The translations under genes and the position numbers were made by a program. This document shows, piece by piece, positions 1-11,045 of a stretch of 64,000 bases of DNA. Where the stretch lies: contig NZ_CP094264.1 in assembly GCF_023614235.1 (NCBI RefSeq), positions 3,844,001-3,908,000 of the forward strand, written 5' to 3'. The notes beneath the pieces were generated by a model. The model ran no database searches. It had not been told where the DNA came from and worked only from the letters and a program-made list of their open reading frames with translations. The DNA is from Streptomyces sp. MRC013 (lineage in GTDB: Bacteria; Actinomycetota; Actinomycetes; Streptomycetales; Streptomycetaceae). Within the stretch, counting starts at the first letter, position 1, and each line of letters begins with the position of its first letter.

Positions 1-2191
<2,191 letters not shown>

Positions 2192-2199
2192 CCTCCCGG

Positions 2200-2226
2200 C
2201 CCCGCCGCGGCGCGCCCGCGGCGGGG
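2200..2226 (+). terminator. Hairpin after ppdK
   Basis: Perfect 11-bp stem (2200-2210 with 2216-2226) and a 5-base loop, starting nine bases after the ppdK stop. There is no T-run, as is usual for high-G+C actinomycete terminators. Confidence 0.7.
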
Positions 2227-2766
2227 CCCCGCGAACACCGGGGCCGTCGTCCGTCACCCACCCTCACCGGCCGGCGGCGGCCCCGGGCCGGGGAAGCACG
2301 GGGCGGACATCTCCGCGGGGGACGCCCGCCCTGTGGCGTTTCCTCGCCGTTCGCGCCCCGGAAGGAGCGCGTTCCCCTGGATTAAGGCCGGTTGAATTCC
2401 GCGTCGGTTGAAGGGTCGGACCGTTTGCGGAAGGTGGACGGAGCGTCGATTTCACTGCTCAGTCGAGCAAACAAACGGCGGAGCGCGGCCACCGGATCCC
2501 CACCCGCCGGCCGCGCCCCATTACCCCTGTCGGACAGGAGAGCCGTAACCTTTCAGTCCCGCCGCCGGGCGCGGGAAGCCCCCCACGGTCCTCCGACGCG
2601 CCACCTCGGTCCTGAAGGTTTTCTGTCCGACGGCGTACAGCTTTTCGGTTACCGGCCGTCTCTCGCGATGCGTTTCAACTGTGGCTGAAATGCCATGGTA
2701 ACAACCTGTGATGACATGCATACTCCTTGGTGGGAGGTGATTGCGCGTGCAACAGGTGGGGGTTCA
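2227..2766. other. Intergenic region, promoter for the ArsR-type gene
   Basis: About 540 bases without a convincing gene. The second half (2390-2760) is less G+C-rich than the flanks, as expected for a promoter region. A GGTGGGGG stretch at 2754-2762 lies just before the GTG chosen as start of the next gene. No clear -35/-10 pair was found. Confidence 0.5.
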
Positions 2767-3797
2767 GTGCTTCGCATACATTTCACCGACGCGGACCTCG
2801 CGGGCGTCCGGATGGCGGCCCGTCCGAACGCGTTGTGGGAAACGGTCCTCAGTTTTCACCGTCTGCGGGATCGGCGGGGCGCCCCGGTCTACGGGGAATG
2901 GCGCTCCGAGACCCGGGCGCGGCTGAACGGCGAGACGCGCCTGCTGGCCGTGCTCGTCCCCGCGCGCGGGTACTTCCCGGACTTCCTGACCCCGCCGGAG
3001 GGCCTCCAAGGCCTCGACGCGGGGCTGGAGGCGGTGCGCGCCACACCGCCCGCCCGCATCCGCGCGGAGCTGTCCCTGCTCGCCTCCGAGCGCTCGACGG
3101 CGGCCCCCCCGCCCTCCTGGGCTGCGGCCCTCGCGGAAGGGCGCCGGGAGTCCCTCGACCGGCTCCTGGGGGCGCTGCGCGACTACCACCGGGCGGCCGT
3201 CGAGCCGTACTGGACCTACATCCAGGCGCGGGTGGAGGCGGACCGGGCGGTGCGCGGCCGGGCGCTGCTCGACGGCGGCGCCGAGGAACTGCTGGCGTCC
3301 CTGCCCCCGATGCTCCGCTGGCGCGCGCCCGTCCTGGAGGCCGACTACCCGGTCGACCGCGACGTACGGCTCGACGGCCGCGGACTGCTGCTCCAGCCCT
3401 CGTACTTCTGCCGGGGCACGGCCGTGACGTACCGGGACCCCGGCCTCCCCCGGTCCTCGTCTACCCCGTGGCGCACGCGGACGCCCCCACCGCGGCCGGC
3501 GATCCGGGCGGTGCGCCGCTGGGGCGGCTGGTGGGCCACACCCGCTCCGCCGTCCTCAAGGCCATCGGTCAGGGCGGCACGACCAGCGAGCTGGCCCGCC
3601 GGGCGGGGGTGTCCCTCGCCTCGGCGAGCCAGCACGCGGGTGTCCTGCGCGACGCGGGCCTGGTGATGACGCTGCGCCAGGGCAGCTCGGTGCTGCACAC
3701 CCTGACGCCGCTGGGCGCCGCCCTGCTGCACGGCGGCGCCCAGCCGGTGGGGGAGGGCTCCGCTACGCGCGGAACGGCCCCGTCACCTCGTAGGTGA
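2767..3797 (+). CDS. ArsR-family winged-helix regulator, frameshifted in a C run
   Basis: DNA-binding regulator of the long Streptomyces ArsR-like type (about 343 residues once repaired). The first frame gives LRIHFTDADLAGVRMA and a helical middle part up to about 3446. The C-terminal winged helix continues in another frame from 3450 (VLVYPVAH, then TTSELARRAGVSLASASQHAGVLRDAGLV split by normal reading). Adding one C to the five-C run at 3447-3451 joins the two parts as LPPVLVYPVAH. GTG at 2767 is preferred because GGTGGGGG lies about 5 bases upstream and family members begin near this point. The end overlaps the convergent DUF839 gene by 35 bases. A sequence error is more likely than a pseudogene. 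Confidence 0.75.
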
Positions 3798-4920
3798 TGC
3801 CGCCGGACGAACTGCCCGTGGTGCCGCGCTGGCTGGAGAAGTACAGCCGCTTGCCGTCGGGGGAGAACGCCGGGCCGCAGATCTCCGAGGAGGACTGGTT
3901 CAAGATCCGCACGAACGGCGCGACCACGTCGTCCGGGGTGATGACGCAGATCTCCATGTTGCCGCCGTCCTCGGCGACGTACAGGTCGCCGGAGGAGGCG
4001 CCGGTGATGTTGTCGACGCCGGTCAGCGGGGCGGTGCCGGAGACCAGCGAGTCGTCGTAGTCGAGCCCGTAGGTGCTGGACGCCAGGTCGAGCCGCCACA
4101 CGCGGTTGTCGCCCTTGGTGGTGAACCAGACCGTGTCGTTGGCGTAGTGGCAGCCCTCGCCGCCGTTGAACAGCTTGGCGCCGGTCACCTGGTCGCGGGT
4201 GGGGGTGGGGGAGCCGTCGGGGTCCGGTACGGTCGCCCAGGTGAAGGAGCCCGACGTGGCCGTGCCGGCCTTGAGCACCTGCAGCGTCCCCGACGACAGG
4301 TCGCCCCAGGTGTTCGGGACGAACCGGTAGAAGCAGCCGTCCGAAGCGTCCTCCGTGAGGTAGACCACCTTGCGGACCGGGTCGGCCGCGGCGGCCTCGT
4401 GGTTGAAGCGGCCCATCGCGTCGCGCCGCACGGCGGCCTTCACACCCCACGGATCGGTCTCGTAGACGTAGCCGGTGCCGACCTCCTCGCAGGACAGCCA
4501 GGTGTTCCACGGGGTCGCGCCGCCCGCGCAGTTGCGGTTGGTGTTGGACAGGATGCGGTAGGCGCCGGTGATCCCGCCGGACGAGTTGAAGCGGATGGCG
4601 CTCGCGCCGCCCGTGCTGGAGACCTCGGAGTTGGAGACGTAGATCCAGCCGGTGCCGTCGGCGAAGCAGGCGCCGCCGTCGGGGGCGCTGTGCCACACGT
4701 AGGAGGTGGAGCCGACCTGCTGGCCGGAGCGGGCGACGACCCGGCTGGTGAAGCCGGCCGGGAGCTGGATGCCGTTCGCGTCGGCGGTGCCGAGCGGGCC
4801 GTACGGGCCGGTGCCGGGCTGGGCGGGGGCGGCGTAGGCCGCGCCGCGCATCATCGTGTAACCGAAGGCCGCGGCCGCGCCGCCCGCGACCGCTCCGCGC
4901 AGGAAACTACGACGTTCCAC
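3763..4920 (-). CDS. Tat-exported DUF839 (PhoX-like) protein
   Basis: 385-residue secreted protein. GTG at 4920 is the start because GGAG lies 7 bases upstream and the product then begins with a twin-arginine signal (ERRSFLRGAVAG, followed by an Ala-rich stretch ending AYAAPA). The rest fits the DUF839/alkaline phosphatase PhoX-like beta-propeller family: WLSCEE near the middle, FNHEAAA, GEGCHYAN and GPAFSPDGKRLYFSSQRG at the end. Classical PhoX is much longer, so phosphatase activity is not certain. The family uses calcium/iron cofactors loaded before Tat export. The gene stands alone and faces the ArsR-type gene. Confidence 0.8.
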   Translation of the reverse strand: MERRSFLRGAVAGGAAAAFGYTMMRGAAYAAPAQPGTGPYGPLGTADANGIQLPAGFTSRVVARSGQQVGSTSYVWHSAPDGGACFADGTGWIYVSNSEVSSTGGASAIRFNSSGGITGAYRILSNTNRNCAGGATPWNTWLSCEEVGTGYVYETDPWGVKAAVRRDAMGRFNHEAAAADPVRKVVYLTEDASDGCFYRFVPNTWGDLSSGTLQVLKAGTATSGSFTWATVPDPDGSPTPTRDQVTGAKLFNGGEGCHYANDTVWFTTKGDNRVWRLDLASSTYGLDYDDSLVSGTAPLTGVDNITGASSGDLYVAEDGGNMEICVITPDDVVAPFVRILNQSSSEICGPAFSPDGKRLYFSSQRGTTGSSSGGITYEVTGPFRA

Positions 4921-5203
4921 TTCATCACTCCACTGGGGTGGTGACCGCCCCGTCGCACCGGTCGGCGACGGGGTCGCGCGTTGCCGGAACCTAGGAGCCC
5001 CGGATTGCCGGGGCGTCAACGAGCGGTGAAGGGGAGGAAGAGCCCGGCGGTCGGCTCCCCGGCGGCGCCCGGCGGCCCGCCCACGGGGGCCGGGCCGGCG
5101 GCCGGGGGCGGCCGGGAAGAAATCCGCGTGGCGGCGATGAGTTCCGCCGGGTCCGGCGGTCTACTTCTCCGCAAGGCCAGCCACACGGATGGAGAGAACC
5201 GCC

Positions 5204-5629
5204 ATGGAACAGATGATCTTCGTGAACCTGCCGGTCAAGGACCTCGACGCGGCCAAGCGCTTCTGGACGGGGCTCGGCTACTCCTTCAACCCGCAGTTCA
5301 CCGACGAGAACGCCGCCTGCCTCGTCTTCAGCGACACCATCTTCGCGATGCTGCTGACGGAGCCCTTCTTCAAGAAGTTCACGAAGAAGGACATCGCCGA
5401 CGCGTCCTCCTCCAACGAGACCATCATCGCGCTGAGCGCCGAGAGCCGGGAGAAGGTGGACGAGCTCGTCGACCGGGCGCTGGCCGCCGGCGGCACGCCC
5501 GCCATCGAGACGCAGGAGCATGGCGACTTCATGTACAGCCGTTCCTTCCACGACCTCGACCAGCACATCTGGGAGGTCGTGTGGATGGACGTCGAGAAGG
5601 CGCGGGAGCAGGGCGCCGCGCAGGGCTGA
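5204..5629 (+). CDS. VOC-family (glyoxalase/dioxygenase-fold) protein
   Basis: 141-residue cytoplasmic protein with one vicinal-oxygen-chelate fold: MIFVNLPVKDLDAAKRFW at the start, DIADASSSNETIIALS in the middle and DLDQHIWEVVWMD at the end with the usual His/Glu metal positions. ATG at 5204 is preferred to ATG at 5189 because GGAGAG lies 8 bases upstream. Substrate is unknown. Members often annotated as extradiol dioxygenase or glyoxalase act on diverse small molecules. Confidence 0.8.
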   Translation: MEQMIFVNLPVKDLDAAKRFWTGLGYSFNPQFTDENAACLVFSDTIFAMLLTEPFFKKFTKKDIADASSSNETIIALSAESREKVDELVDRALAAGGTPAIETQEHGDFMYSRSFHDLDQHIWEVVWMDVEKAREQGAAQG

Positions 5630-5845
5630 GCAGGGCGCCGCGCACGCCGGCGGCGCGGTCCGCGGGGCCGGTCCCCGCGGGGTCCGCGCCCCGGGGGCCG
5701 CTCCTCTCCCGCCGGGAGCCGCTCCCGGCGGCCCCGCGCCGGCGGCCGAGGGGCCCCGCCCGGTACGGGGGACGGGCCGGTGCGGGGGCGAGGGGCGGCA
5801 GGGGCGGCGGGTCGGGGCGGGAGGGGCGGCGCATAGGGTCGGGGG

Positions 5846-6622
5846 ATGCCCGACATACCGTTGACCACCCTCGTGCTGCTCTGCCTCGCCGCGCTGCTGG
5901 CGGGCTGGATCGACGCGGTCGTGGGCGGGGGCGGGCTGCTGCTCCTGCCCGCGCTGCTGCTGGGTGCGCCGCAGGTGCCGGCCGCGCAGTGCCTCGGGAC
6001 GAACAAGGCGGTGGGGATCGTCGGCACGACCGGCGCGGCCGTGACGTACGTGCGCGAGGCGCCCGTGCCGGTCGGGACGGCGGTCCGGGTCGGGCTGGCG
6101 GCGCTCGCCGGGTCGACGGGCGGGGCGCTCCTCGCGGCCGGCGTCGGCAACGAGGTGCTGCGCCCGGTGATCCTCGTCGTGCTGCTGGGCGTCGCTGCGT
6201 TCGTGCTGCTGCGGCCGTCGTTCGGGACGGGGGCGGTGTCCGGGCCGGTGCGGCGGGCCCGCGTCGTCACGGCGATCGTCCCGGTGGGCGGCGGGCTGGG
6301 CTTCTACGACGGGCTGTTCGGCCCCGGTACCGGAACATTCCTGGTACTGGCGCTCACGGCGGTGCTCCGCCTGGACCTGGTGACCGCGTCGGCCACCGCC
6401 AAGGTCGTCAACGTCTGCACCAACGGAGGCGCGCTGGCCGTGTTCGCGTACCAGGGGAGCGTGCTGTGGCGGCTGGCGGCACTGATGGCGGTGTTCAACC
6501 TGGCGGGCGGGACGCTGGGGGCGCGGACCGCGCTGCGCCGGGGCGCGGGGTTCGTGCGCGGGGTGCTGCTGGTCGTGGTGTTCTCGCTCGTCGCGAAGCT
6601 GGCGTTCGACCAGTGGGCGTGA
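5846..6622 (+). CDS. TSUP (TauE/SafE) family membrane permease
   Basis: 258 residues, mostly hydrophobic, with about eight membrane segments. The start LLCLAALLAGWIDAVVGGGGLLLLPALL and the second-half repeat GGGLGFYDGLFGPGTGTFLVLAL carry the paired glycine-rich motifs of the sulfite-exporter TauE/SafE family. Likely carries an organosulfur anion or other small organic anion across the membrane. Single gene; the substrate cannot be told from sequence or context. Confidence 0.85.
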   Translation: MPDIPLTTLVLLCLAALLAGWIDAVVGGGGLLLLPALLLGAPQVPAAQCLGTNKAVGIVGTTGAAVTYVREAPVPVGTAVRVGLAALAGSTGGALLAAGVGNEVLRPVILVVLLGVAAFVLLRPSFGTGAVSGPVRRARVVTAIVPVGGGLGFYDGLFGPGTGTFLVLALTAVLRLDLVTASATAKVVNVCTNGGALAVFAYQGSVLWRLAALMAVFNLAGGTLGARTALRRGAGFVRGVLLVVVFSLVAKLAFDQWA

Positions 6623-6644
6623 CGGCGGCGCGGTCCGGCGCCGG

Positions 6645-7280
6645 TCAGTACGCGCCGACGAGGTGGGCGTACGCGACGACGTTGCCCTGGTAGCCGGTCT
6701 TCGGGGAGAAGCCGCCGCCGCAGGTGATGACGCGCAGCTCGGCGCGGTCGGACGGGCCGTAGACCTTGTCGTCGGGGAAGTCGTCGTTGTCGTACACCTC
6801 GACGGCGTCGACGGTGAACACGGCGGTCCGCCCGTCCAGGCGGGCCACCTCGACGCGGTCGCCCTTCTTCAGCGCGCCCAGCGCGTAGAACACGGCGGGG
6901 CCCTCCTCGGTGTCGACGTGGCCCGCCATGATCGCCGTACCGCGAGCGCCGGGCGGGGTGCCGCCCTCGTACCAGCCGGCCACGTTGCGGTCCCCGGCCG
7001 GCGGCACCTCCAGGCTGCCGTCGGGGGCCAGGCCGAGCCCGGTGACGGGCGCGTCGACACCGACGCGGGGGATGCGGACCCGCGCCGGCGCCGACGGCGG
7101 CATGGGCTCGGCGGCCGCGGGGGTGTGCCAGCCGGGTCCGGCCGCGAACGCCTCGGCGGCGGAGGGGACGGGCGGCCGCCCCTCGCCGGAGCCGCTCTGC
7201 ACCAGCCACAGGCCGACGCAGGCGGCGACGGCTATGCCCCAGCCCTTGCCGGGGGCCCTGGTCTCGGGAGGACTGCTCAT
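6645..7280 (-). CDS. Class F sortase
   Basis: 211 residues with an N-terminal membrane anchor (about 14-27) and a sortase barrel. The catalytic His is H121 (MAGHVDTEEG) and the catalytic Cys is C187 (LRVITCGGGF). ATG at 7280 is used because GGAGG lies about 10 bases upstream; upstream codons are Arg/Pro-rich. No arginine follows the Cys in the last 24 residues, where a catalytic Arg is often placed, so the Arg position should be checked by alignment. Located just after a secreted protein with a membrane tail (7511-8065), its probable partner. Confidence 0.85.
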   Translation of the reverse strand: MSSPPETRAPGKGWGIAVAACVGLWLVQSGSGEGRPPVPSAAEAFAAGPGWHTPAAAEPMPPSAPARVRIPRVGVDAPVTGLGLAPDGSLEVPPAGDRNVAGWYEGGTPPGARGTAIMAGHVDTEEGPAVFYALGALKKGDRVEVARLDGRTAVFTVDAVEVYDNDDFPDDKVYGPSDRAELRVITCGGGFSPKTGYQGNVVAYAHLVGAY

Positions 7281-7510
7281 CGGGATGGAACCTCCGGGTG
7301 CGGGGCCTCCTCGCGAGGAGAGGGCCGTGCCGGAGGGTCCCCGCGGAGGAGGGGTCCCCCGCCCCCGCCGCGGTCTCGGGGCCACGCGGCGGGGGCGGGG
7401 AGTCGGGGGACGGACGGCCGCCGGTGCGGGGCGGCGGTCGCCCGCCGGGGGAGGGGAGCCCGGCCGGAGGGGGCGCCCCGCCGGGGAGGGACGGAGCGGT
7501 CCCGGCGGAC

Positions 7511-8065
7511 TCAGCCGCGGCCGCCGTCCGCGCGGCGGCGCCGCGCCCAGGTGCCGGCCGCGACGGCGCCGGCCAGGATCGCCGCCCCCGCCGCGATCCG
7601 CGTCGCGTCGGGCCCGACGCTGCCGCCCACACCTGTCTTCACGTGACCGCGCGGCCCCTCGTGGGTGGGGTAGTGGGTGGGGTGCTGCGTCGGGTGGTGG
7701 GTGGGGTCGGCGTGCCGGACCATCAGGTCGCCGGCGGCCGTCCTGCCGTTGTCGCAGACCACGCCGATGCGGTAGGAGCCCGGCTTGGCGTGCTCCGGGA
7801 CGCGGAACGTGCCGACCGCGAGGTCCTTGTGGGCGCCGGGACGCACCTTGAACTGGCCGGCGCCGAGCGCCTGCGCGTCTCCCACGCCGTGCCCGTTCGG
7901 CCCGCAGGCACGGGTGCTGACGGTGACGCTCGTGCCCGGAGCGGCGACGGAGGGGGACACCTCCAGGGTCCCGGAGTCACCGGCGTGCGCCGCGGGGGCG
8001 GCGAGGGCGCCGAGGCAGACGGCCGCGAGCGCGGTACCGGTCAGCGAACGGGCAGTGGTGCGCAT
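7511..8065 (-). CDS. Secreted, membrane-tailed protein, probable sortase partner
   Basis: 184 residues. It has a Sec signal peptide ending at APAAHA, an Ig-like extracellular domain with two cysteines (about C54 and C104), a repetitive His/Pro/Thr linker (HHPTQHPTHYPTH), then GVGGSVG, a hydrophobic span and an RRRR tail. This matches the Streptomyces proteins usually encoded beside class F sortases. There is no LPxTG; GGSVGPD sits in its place. The same-strand sortase lies 230 bases downstream. Confidence 0.75.
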   Translation of the reverse strand: MRTTARSLTGTALAAVCLGALAAPAAHAGDSGTLEVSPSVAAPGTSVTVSTRACGPNGHGVGDAQALGAGQFKVRPGAHKDLAVGTFRVPEHAKPGSYRIGVVCDNGRTAAGDLMVRHADPTHHPTQHPTHYPTHEGPRGHVKTGVGGSVGPDATRIAAGAAILAGAVAAGTWARRRRADGGRG

Positions 8066-8555
8066 GGGGTCCTCCGGGCAGCGCCTCGAGCTGGTGTACC
8101 TGTCTCCGAGGTAAGGCCGGAACCGCTCCCCCCGCCTGCTGAGACCCCGTCAGCAGAGCCCTCCCGTGAACGTGTCTCCGCAGGTGGGGACGGTGAACCG
8201 GACCGGGTCGCCGAGGCGTTCCGAACGGGTGACGGGCCTGCCGCCCGACCTCGACCCCGGTGGGGGCGCGGGGCCCCGGCGCATGGACACCACCCCGGAC
8301 GCCGCCACCCCGTGTTCCTCGGCCGGCGGGAGACCGGCGTCGCCGAGGCCCTCGCGTCGGTGGGCTGAGCCCCGTCCGGGCCCGTGCCCCGTCCGGGTCT
8401 GCGCCGAGCCTCGGGCCTGTGCCGCGCCCGGGCCGGCCGAGTCGCGGGCCTGAGTCGCGTCCGGACCTGCGCCCCGCCCGGGGACGGCTGCCCCGCGCCC
8501 GGAGGCGTCCGCCGGGGCCGTCCGCGCCCGCCGGGCCGGCCCCCGGGCCCCGCGT
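8066..8555. other. Intergenic region, no gene seen
   Basis: 490 bases between the secreted-protein start and the next stop codon. No ORF has a ribosome site or family match. 8380-8540 is low-complexity, with repeated CGGGCCTG/CCGGGCC-like words. The 8066-8200 part should hold the promoter of the secreted-protein gene. Confidence 0.4.
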
Positions 8556-8993
8556 TCAGCGGACGTGCGGCACGCGCCGGGGCGGCCGGCGGCCGAACCA
8601 GTCGCCGCCCGGTATCCGCTGCCCCGGCACGGCGCGCGCCGCGGCCACGTACACCCACGCCGGCACCAGGACCCCGTCCCGCAGCCGCACCACGTCGCAG
8701 CGCCGCCGCTCGTACAGGTTCAGCGGGTGCCCGGGGCCGTGGTACTCCTCCAGCCCGTCCAGTGCGGAGAGCAACCCGCCGTACGCGCCGGGCGCGGCGC
8801 GCACCAGCTCCCCGGCGACCTCGCCGTCGCCGCCGCGCACCGCGTACGGGTAGCCCGGCCCGTCGTGCAGGGCGGCGCCCGGCAGCCGCGCCGGTTCCTC
8901 CGCGGCCGTCCTGCCGCCGAGGAACAGGGCGTGGTTGCGCTCGCCGGGCCGCAGCGTCCCGTACACGAAGAACGGCAGCTCGCCGGCGGTCAT
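8556..8993 (-). CDS. Gamma-glutamylcyclotransferase-like (AIG2) protein
   Basis: 145 residues. FFVYGTLRPGERNHAL is the YGTLR signature of the GGCT/AIG2 fold and LDGLEEYHGPG holds the usual acidic residue region. Probably acts on gamma-glutamyl amino compounds; exact substrate unknown. Its ATG overlaps the cutA stop in an ATGA, so the two are translationally coupled. Confidence 0.8.
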   Translation of the reverse strand: MTAGELPFFVYGTLRPGERNHALFLGGRTAAEEPARLPGAALHDGPGYPYAVRGGDGEVAGELVRAAPGAYGGLLSALDGLEEYHGPGHPLNLYERRRCDVVRLRDGVLVPAWVYVAAARAVPGQRIPGGDWFGRRPPRRVPHVR

Positions 8994-9310
8994 CCGGCCG
9001 TCTCCCGCTCCACCCACGCCAGGTAGTCGCCGTCGCCCCGCACCACGGGCACGGCGACGACCTCCGGCGTGTCGTAGTCGTGGTGGCGGCGGATGTGCTC
9101 CTCCAGCGCGTCGTACCGCGCGGCGGCCGTCTTGAACCGCACCCGCCACTCCCGCGCGGTCTCGACGGCGCCCTCCCAGCGGTAGACCGAGGTCACCGGA
9201 CCGGAGACCTGCGCGCACGCGGCGAGGCGCGCCTCCACCGCGCTCCGCGCCAGCGCCTCGGCCTTCGCCTCGTCGTCGGTGGTGGTCAGTACGGTCAGAA
9301 CCTGGGTCAC
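8990..9310 (-). CDS. cutA: Divalent-ion tolerance protein CutA
   Basis: 106-residue CutA1-type trimeric protein: [29 protein letters not shown] at the start, SVYRWEG in the middle and TPEVVAVPV near the end are family hallmarks. GTG at 9310 gives the usual length. CutA is linked to copper and divalent-metal tolerance, though its biochemical role is not settled. First gene of a two-gene unit with the AIG2-like gene. Confidence 0.9.
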   Translation of the reverse strand: MTQVLTVLTTTDDEAKAEALARSAVEARLAACAQVSGPVTSVYRWEGAVETAREWRVRFKTAAARYDALEEHIRRHHDYDTPEVVAVPVVRGDGDYLAWVERETAG

Positions 9311-9577
9311 GCTCGCGCACCTCCGGGTGGGACACCGCCGTCGCCACCAGGATGGCACCCGCGCCCGGCGCGGGGACCCCGCCGGGGCGGACCGGGCGGA
9401 CGCCGAGGGGCACGCGGCGAGCGGCACTCCGGCCACCCGGAGCGGCCGCCCGGGGCGCGCGGCCGCTCCGGGCGGCGCGGGGCCGGGGAGGCCGCCGCGA
9501 CGGCCCCCGGTCCCGCGCGCATCCTCCGTCCGCCCCGCCGCAGGCTTACCACCGTCCCCGGCGGTTACCTTCACCTC

Positions 9578-10925
9578 ATGGACGGCACGGACGGCACGAC
9601 CCCCGGGACAGCGCGTACGACGCGGCGGCCACCGAGCGGCGGGCCGCCGAGCCCGACAAGCGCCCCGGCCGCACCGCCTTCCAGCGCGACCGGGCACGCG
9701 TCCTGCACTCCTCCGCCCTGCGGCGCCTCGCCGGCAAGACCCAGGTCGTCACCCCCGGCACGGTCCCCGCGGGCACCGGCCCCACCGGAGCGGCGGGCGC
9801 CCCCCTGCCCGCCTGGGACGCCAGCCCCCGCACCCGGCTCACCCACCCCTCGAATGCGCCCAGGTCGGCCGCGAACTGGGTGCCGCGCTCGGTTGCGACC
9901 CCGACCTCGTCGAAGCCGCCTGCCTCTCCCACGACATGGGCCACCCGCCCTTCGGGCACAACGGCGAGCGGGCCCTCAACGAGTTCGCCGAGGACTGCGG
10001 CGGCTTCGAGGGCAACGCCCAGTCGCTGCGCATCCTCACCCGCATCGAGCCCAAGCGGTTCTTCCCCGACCCCGGCACCGGCGACCTCGTCAGCGTCGGC
10101 CTCAACCTCACCCGCGCGGCCCTCGACGCCGCCGCCAAGTACCCCTGGCCGCGCGGCGCCCACCCCACCGACCCGCACTCTCCGAAGTTCGGGGTGTACG
10201 AGGACGACCTGCCCGTCTTCACCTGGGTCCGGCAGGGCGCCCCCGCCGGACGCACCTGCTTCGAGGCCCAGGTCATGGACTGGTCCGACGACGTCGCCTA
10301 CTCGGTGCACGACTTCGAGGACGGCCTCCACGCCGGCCACGTCGACCCCGCCCTCCTCCTCTCCGGACCCGAGCGCGCCGACGTCTGGCGCGTCGCCGTC
10401 GGCCGCTACGTCCCCGCCGACACCGACCCGCAGGAACTCGCCGACGCCCTCGACCGGCTCGTCGGCCAGGAGTGGTGGCCGCGCGACTACGACGGCACCG
10501 CCCTCGCCCAGGCCCGCCTCAAGGACGCCACCAGCCAGCTCATCGGCCGCTTCTGCCTCGCCGCCGAGGGCGCCACCCGCCGGGCGTACGGCTCCGGCCG
10601 CCTGACCCGGTACGGCGCCCGGCTCGTCGTCCCCCGCGAGACCCGCAACGAGTGCGCCGTCCTCAAGGCCGTAGCCCACCGGTACGTGATGCAGCGCGCC
10701 GAGCAGGAGGCCCTCCGCGCCGACCAGCGCGTCGTCATCACCGAACTGGCCGACGCGCTCGTGCGGCGCGCCCCCGACGGACTCGACCCGCAGTTCCGCG
10801 CCCTGTTCGACGCCGCGCCCGACGACCGGGCCCGCCGGCGGGTCGTCGTCGACCAGATCGCCTCCTTCACCGACGCCACCGCCCGCGCCCTCCACGCGAG
10901 CCTCACCGCGCCCCGCACCCGGTAG
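9578..10925 (+). CDS. dgt: Deoxyguanosinetriphosphate triphosphohydrolase-like protein, two frameshifts
   Basis: HD-domain dNTPase (about 449 residues when repaired) that would cut dGTP to deoxyguanosine and triphosphate. The coding sequence is spread over three frames: MDGTDGTTP from ATG 9578, then [20 protein letters not shown] and TRLTH, then [11 protein letters not shown] to the end. Both joins need one extra C, at C run 9600-9604 and C run 9846-9849. HD residues are in [16 protein letters not shown]. Two breaks of the same type in one gene that is otherwise well kept indicate sequence errors. It precedes a FAD reductase and dnaG on the same strand. Confidence 0.85.
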
Positions 10926-10956
10926 CCCCCGCGCCGCGTCCCGCGCGGCGCGGGGG
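10926..10956 (+). terminator. Hairpin after dgt
   Basis: Perfect 13-bp stem (10926-10938 with 10944-10956) and a 5-base loop, immediately after the dgt stop. No T-run. Confidence 0.75.
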
Positions 10957-11045
10957 CCACCGGCCCGCCGCGGCCCGGGCCGGACGGCGGCGCGCGGCGT
11001 AGCGTGGACGGGGACGGACCGTGCGTTCCGGGCGGGAGGCGGCAG

